Shown here in pieces: positions 44,839-55,224 of a DNA stretch of 64,000 bases. The notes below the pieces were generated by a model that made no database searches, was not told the origin of the DNA, and was given only the letters and a program-made list of their open reading frames with translations. Both the position numbers and the translations under genes were made by a program. Origin of the DNA: Ciona savignyi (taxonomy: Eukaryota; Chordata; Ascidiacea; Phlebobranchia; Cionidae). The stretch covers positions 196,248-260,247 of the forward strand of contig CH003173.1 of the NCBI GenBank assembly GCA_000149265.1, given 5' to 3'. Each line of letters opens with the position of its first letter. Within the stretch, counting starts at the first letter, position 1.

Positions 44839-46498
44839 GACAACTCTAAACTTCTAATTTTCTTAGCGCCATTACCAATTTCGTCCATCAAACTATTCCG
44901 AATTATATTTTCTTGCTTGTGTAACACAGGAGTGGCCACAACAGGACGTCATATAGAAAGAAACAAAAATGAGAAGAAGCCGTCTTCCAGTCCCATGCTG
45001 ATTGGTCAAACGCCAGGAAAAAAAGAAAATTGTTCCGCATGAACAACAATGCGACAGCTTTCAGCTTTTACCTGATTGATTATTTCATTTTGACTTGACG
45101 GTTGAGGGGAAAGCTTGTTACGCTGGGGTAAGTTTTTCTTAATTTATGTAAAGTTTTTTATTCAAATCACCGGAGATAAAAAGTCATATTATTAGGACAC
45201 CTCGCATAAATAACTTAATATATTCAATTACGTTTGATACACTGGAGAGGATTCATCTCTCGGTGCGCGTTTTTAAATGGCTGAATTTGTTTAACAGTTA
45301 TTCGCACTAGCCATTTGGCCACTCACTTTAATACATTCATTTTTTCTTTGCTTCTATTTTGCTATATGAAGACCCATTGTTGATGTACAAACAATATTAT
45401 ATAGTTTAACCTGCCGGTCGTACGACAATGAAAACGAGGATGTCGTTATGCCAGTTCTATATATACTATATAAAACATTCTACATGCAGTTAGGGCACAT
45501 CTCAATAGGGTATATTGTAAGTAGTGGTAGATATTTCTTTAAACGTGAATGGTCCTAAAATTCGTGAATGACTTGTAATTAACACTTTGTTAAAAATGGA
45601 CTAATTTGTTACTACCAAGTCTTTGTTCGTTGTTGTCTGAATCAATGTGCCATCAACACAAACATAACTCAGCAACTGATATTTTAAGATATAGTCGTAA
45701 CTTTACGACGATAAACAATATTTTTTATTCTTATTTATTTTTTCTATTGTTTTAAACTGGTTGTTTTTTTTGCTACTGAAGCTGAATCAGAAAGTTAAAG
45801 ACGATTTGCGGGGATGGTGGGATTGGGTATGAAAGCATTTCTTTTCGGTCGTCGTTCCATGGGTGTTACACCAATGATATATTGCGGTTTTCATTAAACC
45901 GAAGTGCGTCACTGTTGAAGATGGGATAAAAGCAATATAAAAGGCTGTGTTATTTACATATGGGAAATGTGCTTTACTATTTAAAAACCCTGTTATTGTA
46001 GGGGAGAGTTCTCTTTTGTTTGCTTCGATCATAAAGAAGTCATTTTTTGGTAAAACCGGTTAGGCCGTCAAAGCCCTATTTTTACATTATAGTCCAGCAA
46101 ATATAATAATTTGTTTTTGGCGTATAAAACTTTTATTACAAAAGTCTATTTGTACAAAAAAAGTACGAAATTTATTTCTTTTTCATAAGACCTACAGAAC
46201 TTTGTGCCGTTTTTGGTTGGAAATATTATTTCTTTTTTTTAATACAATTAATTTTAGATGGAATATTGTTGAAAAACAAACAAATTTTGGGATGGATGTT
46301 GTTTACAAATCGTTGATGATCACATGAAGTCAGAATTTCAAGTCTCCCCACATTTGCATTATTATTTGCTGTCGCTATCTTTGAAGATAATCGGCCAAAG
46401 TAATTTGCAATGGCTTCTTTTTTCTTTACTTCAGCACTTGCACAATTGATCAGTTGATTTGCAATTAAAATCATAGACAGTACACGGTATTACTAAAA
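44839..46498. other. unassigned
   Basis: No supported genes. Two minus frames (45787-46032 and 46226-46474) lack recognisable motifs. Confidence 0.35.
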
Positions 46499-46830
46499 TC
46501 ACGGCATTCTGCTGCGAACTGTGTAAACTAAACTGAAGAGTTCGGCCGGTTCCTTGATGGTCATTGGTCGTCCGTGCGGCGTTGGATTGTTAGGACGACG
46601 TGAAATCTTTATTTGCCGTTCTGCAGCGCTTAGAGCATCAAAGCGGGTCATTTGGACCATATATATATGAAAGAGGAATGAATGAATGGTCGGTCGTTCT
46701 TTGGTGTCCCGGGATGAAAAATAAGCGCTGTTACTTGTGAGTGTAAGACGCTGAAGGCAGGGCAGTACGACGCATTCTCTATGTCCAATGTTAGAGTTTC
46801 TGAATGGCACTTAAGGGTTCTTTCCATTCC
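46499..46830 (-). pseudogene. zinc-finger LINE fragment (copy 3)
   Basis: The frame with SSRDTKERPTIHSF, FDALSAAERQIKISRR and PTPHGRPMTIKEPAELF parallels 50434-50190 (RRGLPERPFF, SIPSAAERQNKEETD) in spacing and wording, so it is probably part of the same LINE protein. Only a short piece survives. Confidence 0.4.
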
Positions 46831-46869
46831 CATAAAAACCTCGCAGAAATTAAATTTGGTGTCGCAAAT

Positions 46870-47463
46870 TGTGGTTATTGGAATTATCATCTACGTGTCC
46901 CCACAGTGCTATGCCCTGTTTTCCTAAAGTGGCAATGGAGTCGAACAAAACTTTCCAATTAATTCTTTCTAACAGCTTCGCGATGATTTCACTTTATAGC
47001 TGTTAAAACGGTAGACCACCACAGGAACTTGGCGTATTTCTTAACATCGCACAGAAATAAGATTTATGCGCATTGCATTTTTTTCTTGTGGTAAAAATGG
47101 CATCCTTTCCTCTGTTCTATTTATTGTTCAAGCTTCGCCCTGACCTTCTAAAAACTTCTTATGTTTAGGCAAGACCATTTTATTTTGTAATTGCCGAAGT
47201 ACAAATTTAATTTTGTTGAAAGTTTGACCACCATGGCTTACCAAAAACTTTTCCTTGGAGGAAGAAACGGATTCCGGCGAGGTTGGTGGTAAAACCGAAA
47301 CATATTCGGAGCCAACATCTGTTTCTACTTGCGATATACCCGATCTCAAAGAGGCAAAAGACTTGTTACGCACTGAAAATGCCAGTTTGCTCTGCTTTAA
47401 CTTTTTTACCGGAGGAACCATTAAAAATTGTAGCCTAATATATTGTATTTCTTTAATGAACAT
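46870..47463 (-). pseudogene. hAT transposase fragment (TTF/ZMYM1-like)
   Basis: The N-terminal frame from 47463 (VKKLKQSKLAFSVRNKSF, lysine/serine-rich) is followed by decayed sequence and, at about 46985-46890, VLFDSIATLGKQGIALWGHV and DDNSNN, the 'LG+QG+AL.GH.D..SN' block typical of TTF-finger hAT transposases such as the one at 34.6-36.8 kb. Confidence 0.6.
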
Positions 47464-48130
47464 ATTTTAATGTCACATTTCATAGAACATATCACCGATT
47501 CTCCACGACTAAACTGATTCTATTTTTACGTTTTTTAGTCTGGCAAATCTGTTGAACTAGGGCAAATTGTTTTGTTAAATTAGCATTATGATTTTCTACT
47601 AATTTATATTGACGTCATAGCGCTTTTTATTACGATATACTAAATATTGAAATATTCTATTTACTCGTACAAGGTGGTGACTGCAAGAAGAAGAAAGTAA
47701 ACAATTAGTCCTACAAAGTTGGAGGAATCAATTTACCTACATTTTTTATTTATTTAAATAACGTCATTTAAACTTGATGAGTCACGGAATGTATAGATAA
47801 TATTCGTTTGTAACTTGGATATCTTTTAAAGGGCATTCTTTAATTCGACCCATGTCGCATGCCCCCTTGCATGTGTATTTTATCCAATGTGTGGTCTGTT
47901 GTTTTGAATTGGCAATTAGTGACTCGGGATTTGTTTCAATGTTGTTGATGTATTAATGCGTTCACTGTTTGGTGTATGGATGCTTGGGCGTTGTAATATT
48001 ACTTACCTTAAACAATAATCAAAATAAAACGCAATGCTGCGCCTACCCTGGTTTTCTGTATAATCACTAATAACAAAACACTATTTTTAATTCTAATAAG
48101 ACTTTTTATATGTTAATATATTGGAATAAG
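47464..48130. other. no gene recognised
   Basis: AT-rich, no motifs. Confidence 0.4.
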
Positions 48131-48139
48131 ACATTACAA

Positions 48140-49150
48140 ATGTGGCAGCGAGGGATGTCTTTGCCTTGAGCTTGGTCAACGGTGCGCTGACAGCCTCGCT
48201 CCAATGCGGGCCCTACGACACCGACCTCTTCGAGTGTTCTGGGCGAAAAGCATAAGGGGTGGGTTTGGGGGTTTTGACAATTTTACGTTGACTGGACCCG
48301 GGTGAGGGGTTTGTTGACTGATCGAATTGGTTTATTGGGTTGTGATTTAGGAGATTTTCGGGGGGAAGGGGTAGTAGTGGTTGATGGTAAGTCAAGGTTA
48401 TATATACGGGGGGAAGAATTAAGGGAGTCAGTCGCCAGAACACTTTTCGAAGTGCGATGCCGTTTTCCGCATATTTCGCGAGGCGTCCACGGGCCTCAAG
48501 CATTTGCCACATGTTGTCTCGTACAAGGGCTCGATTGTGCTGAGCTTCCTCAGCTTGTACACGTCATAGAAAGGGCGTGCAGCTGAGGACCTGAGACAGA
48601 TCTTAATGGGGCATACCAATTGCCCCGGAGTCAGTGGCCCACTCTAAAGGAGTTTAGTAATATGGTCTTTAGGTTTTAGGGTGAGGGTAAAGTTATTTGG
48701 GGGTGGAATTGAGAATTGAGGCCGGGGGGGTAGGATATATTCAGGGTGGGAGGATCGGAAATGCCGGAGTGCCGACTCCAGGTTCCCCAGCCCTGCTTGC
48801 TCGCAGGCAGGGCAGAAGTATCGACCCGTCTCACACGAGGACCCGCCATCGGTTGCACCACAGTGTCTATAATGTTTTGAAATGTTGTGTTTTGTGTTGC
48901 TATTTATTTTGATTTTACATTTCTCGCAGGTAAAAAAATAAGTGAAATTGATTGACCGGTGTTTTGTTTTTCCAAATAAATTGATGTGTCTTATTAGATT
49001 GTTAGCCTGCGAGAAAGTTTGGGTGCAAGTCGAGACTGGGCACTCGTATGAGACATTTCCCACACCACCATACCGTACGGCAACCTCCAGCAGCTTCCCC
49101 TCCGACATTGTGATGTTGTGACCGGCCATTCCTCTCGTTTCCAAGGGTGT
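48140..49150 (-). pseudogene. zinc-finger LINE (R2/NeSL-like), N-terminal region, copy 1
   Basis: The frame 49144-48644 starts METRGMAGHNITMSEGKL and carries finger-like motifs: CPVSTCTQTFSQANNLIRHI, CEKCKIKINSNTKHNISKHY and CPACEQAGLGNLESALRHF. After a break, GQLVCPIKICLRSSAARPF and TCGKCLRPVDASRNMRKTAS continue (48640-48430), then a proline-rich linker with KIVKTPKPTPYAF. Several N-terminal fingers before a proline-rich linker are typical of CRE/R2/NeSL-group LINEs, where they bind the target DNA. No reverse transcriptase is seen. The GC content is clearly above its surroundings. Confidence 0.5.
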
Positions 49151-50279
49151 TGTCCGGTAAATGTTCTGGAGAAAGAAAAAAGAAGCAGCAGGAGGTCGGG
49201 AGCAAATTGGTAAAATAAAATGCTCTGTAGCGGCCTGGTGGTGTTAACTTTGAATCTAGTTTTGTCAGTATAAAATCTAAAAATCTAAGAGTTATGGTTT
49301 AAAAGTCGGTCGCTTCTCTCTTCTTTCTTGCTAGATTAGATTTTGTAATTGTTAATGGGGCTCTTTTATATCCAGGGGAGGAAACAGGGTGAAGCCAGAA
49401 TAAGTTGTGTCGAAGCAGGTCGACGCTTTGCAGCTCTTCCGAGGCCGCTGTCGCAGGGCACTGCAGCTAGCTACCAAGGTTACCTCCCGCGTGGGGGCGT
49501 CTATTCAGACGAGTTTCTAGGTGGGGGGGGGGGGGAGACTAACCTTTGATTGGTAGCTGCTGCAGGCGGTGATGGTATTGTTTCTCCTCGGGGTCCTCGG
49601 GCTCGCCGCTTCCACTCCGGTGGGCTCTCGTGGCGGATGTTGTTGTTGAAGCCCTGCCGAGACGGTGTTGGGGTCGAAGATTCTTCTTCGGCAGGACTCT
49701 CTGGCCACGAGGCAGGTGTTGCTTCGGAGTGGGGTCTTGTTGTAGAGGCCGCTGCTCTATCCACTCTGGCCTTGGCTCTGTGGAGAGGTGTTGGCACGTA
49801 CCTTGCTGCTAGATTTGAAGATTCCTTCGGGTAGTGGTTGGTCCAGCAGCAAGGCAGCAGCAGTCCACAGAGCAGTAGAGGTGGTGAAGCAGAGTGGAGA
49901 GCAGCGGAAAATTCTTCTTGTTGCGGCGAGGTGGTGGTGGTGGAGCAAGCTCCAGAGCGCACCATAGTCCCAGTTCAAAAATCCGATTAATACATAGAGG
50001 AAACGAATCGTTTCCGTCCCAGGTGATTCAACTGATTTTATTTGCATCAACTAAGTTACACAAGGCAAAATAAGAGCGAAATATTATCATAAGCCAAGCC
50101 ACTACAGAGTAGTTTAAAGAACACGGCCTCCTGCTGCACAGGGTGATAATTATTTTTAAGGTGGTATTGAGTTGTTCCAGCAACCGCCGACTTGAGGATG
50201 TTGGTTGTCGACGGTGCTGGCTTGAGTTGGGGCGGTCCTTGGCTGCAGAGCGACGTCGGTTTCTTCTTTATTTTGCCGC
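49151..50279. other. GC-rich LINE-associated region
   Basis: High GC, with a 13-G run at about 49522-49534 and a serine/proline/alanine-rich minus frame (49965-49501) lacking any motif. Probably 5' or linker sequence of the zinc-finger LINE copies on either side; not annotated as a gene. Confidence 0.4.
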
Positions 50280-50765
50280 TCTGCAGCACTCGGTATCGAG
50301 GCGGGACAAGTCCCGCCAACGATATATATAGATTTAATCTGAATTATATTTATTAAAAGAATGGTCGTTCTGGGAGTCCTCGGCGGCCCAGGACGATCTC
50401 CCGATCCGGTCCCACGCTCCGCACAGTTAGCCAATCCTCCAAGGTTTTAGAAGGCCGGATGGGGCGGGGTAAGGGTTTTAGGGTGATTGGGGTGAAGTTG
50501 ACTTGGGACTTTTGGTTACTGGATGGCAGAGAGGGAGACTAGGGTCGAATTTTGATCCGGGGTAAGGGTGGGCGCATGGTAGCGAGGGGTGTTTGGCCTC
50601 TAGCTTGGGCGTCGTGTAGACAACCTCGCTCAATGCGGGCCCGACTTGACCTCTCGAGTGTTTTTGGCGAGAAGTTAGGGGTAGGTTTGGGTGATTTGAT
50701 GGTTTTAGTTTGACTGGACTTGGTGAGGGGTTTCTTAAAGGTTCGAATGGGTTTGTTATTATTAC
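50190..50765 (-). pseudogene. zinc-finger LINE fragment, copy 2
   Basis: 50765-50600 reads KPLTKSSQTKTIKSPKPTPN then RSSRARIERGCLHDAQARGQ, paralleling copy 1 (QRKIVKTPKPTPYAF, 48340-48140), and it continues further: LEDWLTVRSVGPDREIVLGR and RRGLPERPFF, then SIPSAAERQNKEETD. The nucleotide match to 48148-48345 is also evident (AGCGAGGG...CAATGCGGGCCC...). Confidence 0.5.
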
Positions 50766-50789
50766 AGTAAATCTATTTATTATTACATT

Positions 50790-52250
50790 AAAAGTCGCAA
50801 TTTAGAAGTGAAATGGGCTGCCAATTTTTAATTTCAGATTTATCACCTTTTTTTAAATATTACTTTAACTATTGCCGTTTTCATAGTATTGGTAAGTTGC
50901 CCTTTCAGAAAGATGTTATTATATAATTCTTCCAAATCATATTTTATGGTGTTAAATATTTTTTTATGTATTAATTAATACGTTTAGGCCGTCCATGCCT
51001 TTAGGCGTCCAACTCGTATCGTTCATTTGGTCGATGGCAATTTTGAGTTCATCAGAATTAACAGGCTTATTTAATTGATTAAATTCTCCGTCGTCAGTAA
51101 TAGGATTTATAGTATTTAAATAATTATCAATAATCGTCATCACATATATTTGGAGACACTCCCCTCAGACTTTTACTGTTTGCATAGGGGTTTGGGTTCG
51201 GTTTCCGTTGACGGTTTTAACTTGAAATATTGCGTCTCTTTTGTTTTTAAAAAAAGGCTTCATTTTCGAGTATAGGTAATTTAGCTCTAATTAATGCACC
51301 TTTATGTAAATTCCGTTTGTATATTTCAATATTATTTTCTATTAAAGCGATTTTTTGTTTATTTTATGGGTCGCTATTTGTCTATAAAGGTTTTTTATTT
51401 TTTGTTCACCGTTTCATATCTTTGTTTTTCGCCCTTTTTTATATCCGATGAAATATATATTATTATTTCGTTTTTAACTGCCAACTTAGCAGTATCCCAC
51501 CAAGACAAAGTGTATTAAAATTTTCTTTTGTCTTTTCTAAAGTTTTTCCAGAAAAAAATTAGATATATTGAAGTATTTATAAAAGGATGGTCTCCATTTT
51601 TTAATATTATCTATTTTTATGATATTACTGGGACAATGATAAGGTTTACGACTATATAATTTATAATCTTATTATTTAGACTTTTACTAGTATATATTCG
51701 GGTGGCAGATTTTTCGGTTATTCGGCTATATGATTTGTTGGTTTTTAAAATAGCGAAACGCATCATTTATATTAAAATCTTTTTCTAATTGCTTCCATCC
51801 AGGCAACTCTATCCTTATGATTTTTTTTAATTAGATTAATTTCATCTATTACCATATTAACATCACCTAATACAATATTATGAGTTATTGAATTATCTTT
51901 TAATTTCATTATCATATCTTTACGTACTGTTTTATTTTTACATTTTAAATATACGTTATATAAGTTTATAGTTATATTATTACGTTTAAAAGTAATTTTA
52001 TCAATACAATTATCCAATATAATTTCATGTTCAAATTTAAATCTATTTAATAAATGAGGTTTAATCAAAGTTATATTTCCATAGGGATTACGGGACGGCA
52101 CATCAGACACAAGGCAATTGGTGAAGATTTTGAAGTGGAAGATATTTGTCAAGGTATGTATAGTTTTCGATGCGATTCTTACTTTGATGAAATTCCATTT
52201 ATATTCAATGTTGCTATATTCAATGGATATGAAAGGATGTGAATTACTTC
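50790..52250 (-). pseudogene. L1/Tx1-like LINE ORF2: endonuclease and start of RT
   Basis: About 52240-52200 gives PLNIATLNINGIS, the first strand of the APE-type endonuclease. The frame 52152-51772 has KPHLLNRFKFEHEIILDNCI, then NITINLYNVYLKC and HNIVLGDVNMVIDEI (the GDxN catalytic box). About 51045-50800 gives LKIAIDQMNDTSW, GQLTNTMKTAIVKVIFKK and IKNWQPISLLN-like text, the opening of the reverse transcriptase. It stops there; the RT catalytic boxes are missing. Many frame breaks. Confidence 0.75.
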
Positions 52251-52905
52251 ACTCTCAATAATATCCATTATTTAAAATAAAATTGGTATCACTTTGTTGT
52301 ATTAAGTGTGGTGTTTTAAACACTAAATTATGAGAATTGTTCTTTATCTTCTTTGTTCCTTTTGTTAGGTGACATGGTTGTCCCTAGTAGATCTTTCTTT
52401 CTTTCTTTCTTGTATGGAACGTCGAATGGTTGGTGGGTTATTGTCTGTGTATTTTTCAATGATTTAAATTGGGGATATAGCACCCCTGCTTTGTCCTTAA
52501 TTATCTTAGTTGCGAATTGCGGTGGTAGGGCTGCTGCTTCACCTTAGGCGGTCTTCCTCGTTGCAATCGTCGGTGGCTGACACTGATTCCTGATAATAAA
52601 TAACTACATACATGGATCGCACTGTAAATTCTTGATTTTATTCGGCATTTCTGTTAGTTCATTCTGCTAGTTGTTTTTTTTTTGTTTATAAAATCACGAC
52701 AATATATACCAAATAAATATAGGTCACGGGGACAAATAAGGTGCGGACGGCTATTTTAACTGTGTAAAATGGGTCGCATTGCACCAACTAAACTTATTGC
52801 AATGGGTCGTAAATACGACGCAAATAGTTTTCCAGTAATTAACACGTTTAAATAGTACACGAGCAGAAATTGTGATAAAACGAATAATATACATTAATCG
52901 AACCA
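52251..52905. other. LINE interior, unclear
   Basis: Between the probable ORF1 and ORF2 of the L1/Tx1-like LINE. Short frames only. Confidence 0.35.
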
Positions 52906-52910
52906 GCGAT

Positions 52911-53231
52911 TCACCACAGGGATACATCTTTGGAGGATTTGTTTGAGTTGGTTGTGGCCGGTGGGGAAGAATCTATATCTGAGTTGGTTTTGTCTTCAAT
53001 TTCCAAGTTTGGTGATTGCTTTTTTGTTTTTGTTTCCTCTGATGTTTTGTATTGGATTTTTTCTTTGGGGTCTGTTGTTGACCTGTTGATAAAACTATCC
53101 ATTGTTGAGTTTTGTTTCGGGGAGCCAATGCCTTTTGATTTGGATTGTCTGGGTGTGGATTTTGGTCGTGGCACCTTTGTGATTTTTCGTTGTGGTAGTA
53201 CTTCGTGGTCCATGTCTTCCATGAAAGTCAT
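52911..53231 (-). pseudogene. probable LINE ORF1 N-terminus
   Basis: MTFMEDMDHEVLPQRKITKV, then lysine/serine/threonine-rich low-complexity sequence for 106 codons. It lies upstream of and on the same strand as the endonuclease-coding ORF2, and follows a repeat unit (53295-53400) that could be its leader. No RRM is seen, so the assignment is positional. Confidence 0.35.
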
Positions 53232-53294
53232 ATCTGTAATAGTTAAATATAGCGCTCCCAGTGTTCACACTATAATACCCACAATGCTTTATGT

Positions 53295-53400
53295 AAATCC
53301 CAAGGACGGTAAGCACTTAATGTACATCAAACTGAGGCTACAGCTGATCGACATTTGTGACGTCACGAACTCCTGGTGTGTTGTGCGTAATTTTTTAAAA
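53295..53400. repeat. inverted repeat arm A (partner 54085-54190)
   Basis: GGTAAGCACTTAATGTACAT, CAAACTGAGGCTACAGCTGA and TCGACATTTGTGACGTCA here occur reverse-complemented at about 54115-54185. Further matches (GAACTCCTG, TAATTTTTT) extend the arm to about 105 bp. Confidence 0.85.
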
Positions 53401-53515
53401 TCTTTTTTTCTTTTTTTAGGCCGATTCTCTTCTTTTCAAACTGTATATCGGCAAAGATGATTTTAAAACCGCATCCCCTTAATCAATATCCAGAAATTTC
53501 ACAAATTAAAGGGTG

Positions 53516-53715
53516 CCTCTAAATACTACGGGATCGCTTGGAGCGCTTGATTCACTTAGATTGCTATGGAAAGTAATTCTCACCCTGTCCCTAACACTAA
53601 TCTCAACCCCAGAACTAACTTTAATCCCAACCCTAACATTAATATTATAGCTTTTGTAATTACGAAGTATAGTAAGCGATCCATGCAATCCAAGCGATCC
53701 TGTAGTATTTAGAGG
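53516..53715. mobile_element. 200-bp MITE with 26-bp inverted ends
   Basis: Left CCTCTAAATACTACGGGATC and right (reverse complement) CCTCTAAATACTACAGGATC, followed in both by GCTTGGA. The interior is degenerate CTAACACTAATCTCAACCCC-type sequence. Size exactly 200 bp between the outer matching bases. No target duplication is evident. Confidence 0.8.
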
Positions 53716-54084
53716 TAGGCTACCGCAAATTTAATACCGGTATTATATCAATACCAATGCACAATAACCCCATGGTTGACTGATTGGGTTAGGATTGGTG
53801 TTCAGGTAGAGATTAGCGTTAGGGTTGTGGTTCAGGCTTAGAGTTAGTTTTCACGCAAATAATGTGTGCAGTTTCATAGAATAAATAGTGTGTGCAGTGC
53901 ATAGACTAAGCACACCACTGAATACCCAGCATTTGGTTTAGCACCCATCACATTTCGAAATGTTTTAAAATCTTCATACAGAAGCGCGCTAGATATATAC
54001 CGGTAGATATAATCCACAATACACCATGTGTTTCCACAAGTTACTTGTCGTTTCGCATGAACAACTCTCTCCTAGGAAAAAAAT

Positions 54085-54190
54085 TACCCATAATACATCA
54101 GGAGTTCCCATAAGCTACTGTATGACGTCACAAATGTCGATCAGCTGTAGCCTCAGTTTGATGTACATTAAGTGCTTACCCCCAAGGACA
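54085..54190. repeat. inverted repeat arm B (partner 53295-53400)
   Basis: Reverse complement of arm A, carrying TGACGTCACAAATGTCGATC and GTACATTAAGTGCTTACC. The 700 bp between the arms contain the 200-bp MITE and degenerate TTAGGGTT-like sequence. Confidence 0.85.
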
Positions 54191-54304
54191 TTCAATATAC
54201 TTGACGCAATACAATGAGGACCGCTATAACGAGTGCTCTAAAATATACACGTGCTTAGATCTGCCAGGAACTCAGAAGTTATATATATATATAGAGTCAA
54301 TAAC

Positions 54305-54574
54305 TCATATGAAGTAAATGTGGTAGAACACATTAATAGATTTCAGTGTTAAAAATCTGTTTGTGCTGGTCCTGGTGGGAAGCATGGTATCAATGGTGTT
54401 TCGAAGAGAAACTTTAATAAACTTTTTTGGTCGGATCCAGTCACCCAATGTTGGATTGGGTGGTGAAGAATGGCTTGAATTGGTGGTGGTGGGATTACTG
54501 ATCTGCATCTGGTTATGTGACCATCGCTTTGCAGAATGTGCAGCAGATGACCCCTCTTCTTGCATTACCTGCAA
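54305..54574 (-). pseudogene. possible LINE ORF1-like fragment
   Basis: The frame MQVMQEEGSSAAHSAKRW ... PPNPTLGDWIRPKKFIKVSL has the same serine/threonine/asparagine-rich style as 52911-53231. Identity is not established. Confidence 0.25.
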
Positions 54575-54599
54575 AGCTCAAAGTGTGATTCTCCGGGTT

Positions 54600-55219
54600 T
54601 GGTTACGGTTATCCACCTTCCTGCCATTTTTATTGCTTTTGGGATGTTGTTAACATTTATATCCATTAGGTTTATTTGTTACACTTTTGGGCAAGGTCTC
54701 AATAACCTGTAGTCAGCAGCTCTCATCGATATATATAAAATGCTTGTATTAACGTAAGCAGCATAAAATCACAAGTCAGCCAAAACACAAAGCAGTGGTC
54801 ACATAAAAGCAAATAAATGCGACAGGTCAAAGAGTTGATTAGTACGGAGACTCGCTATGACGTAATCACACTACACCACGACACGAACTCGTTTTGCACG
54901 AATTTCATCTAAGTAACGGCCATTTTAGACGCTTGGGTGCTGTGATCTGTTATGTGACGTCACCGGTTTACATAGAATCACAGCTTCGCCACGAACTTGT
55001 TTACGCGTGTTCATCTCGGCATTCGCCGTACCAGGCGATGTAATGATGCTGACGTACCATGATGATGTCCATTGTTTGAAATGACCTCGCATGAAGGCAG
55101 GAAGGACATCATCAGAATCCCACAGGGCATCTCATATAATTTTAGCAGACGAAATTTGCAGGAATCTGTTGCTTCGCACGCCATGGTCAGGTGGAGAAGT
55201 TCCTTCACTGTTTAGGTCA
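54600..55219. other. no gene recognised
   Basis: Contains a TGACGTCA (about 54956). Probably the left flank of an older LTR-like sequence that resumes at 58102. Confidence 0.35.
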
Positions 55220-55224
55220 AGTGA

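Noticed and set aside
49501-49965. 154-codon Ser/Pro/Ala-rich minus frame
   Set aside because: High GC suppresses stops; no motif, and frames on both strands are similarly open.
53580-53860. interstitial telomere repeat
   Set aside because: CTAACCC/TTAGGGTT-like words are too irregular and lie in and around a MITE; similar text occurs in the MITE at 44255.
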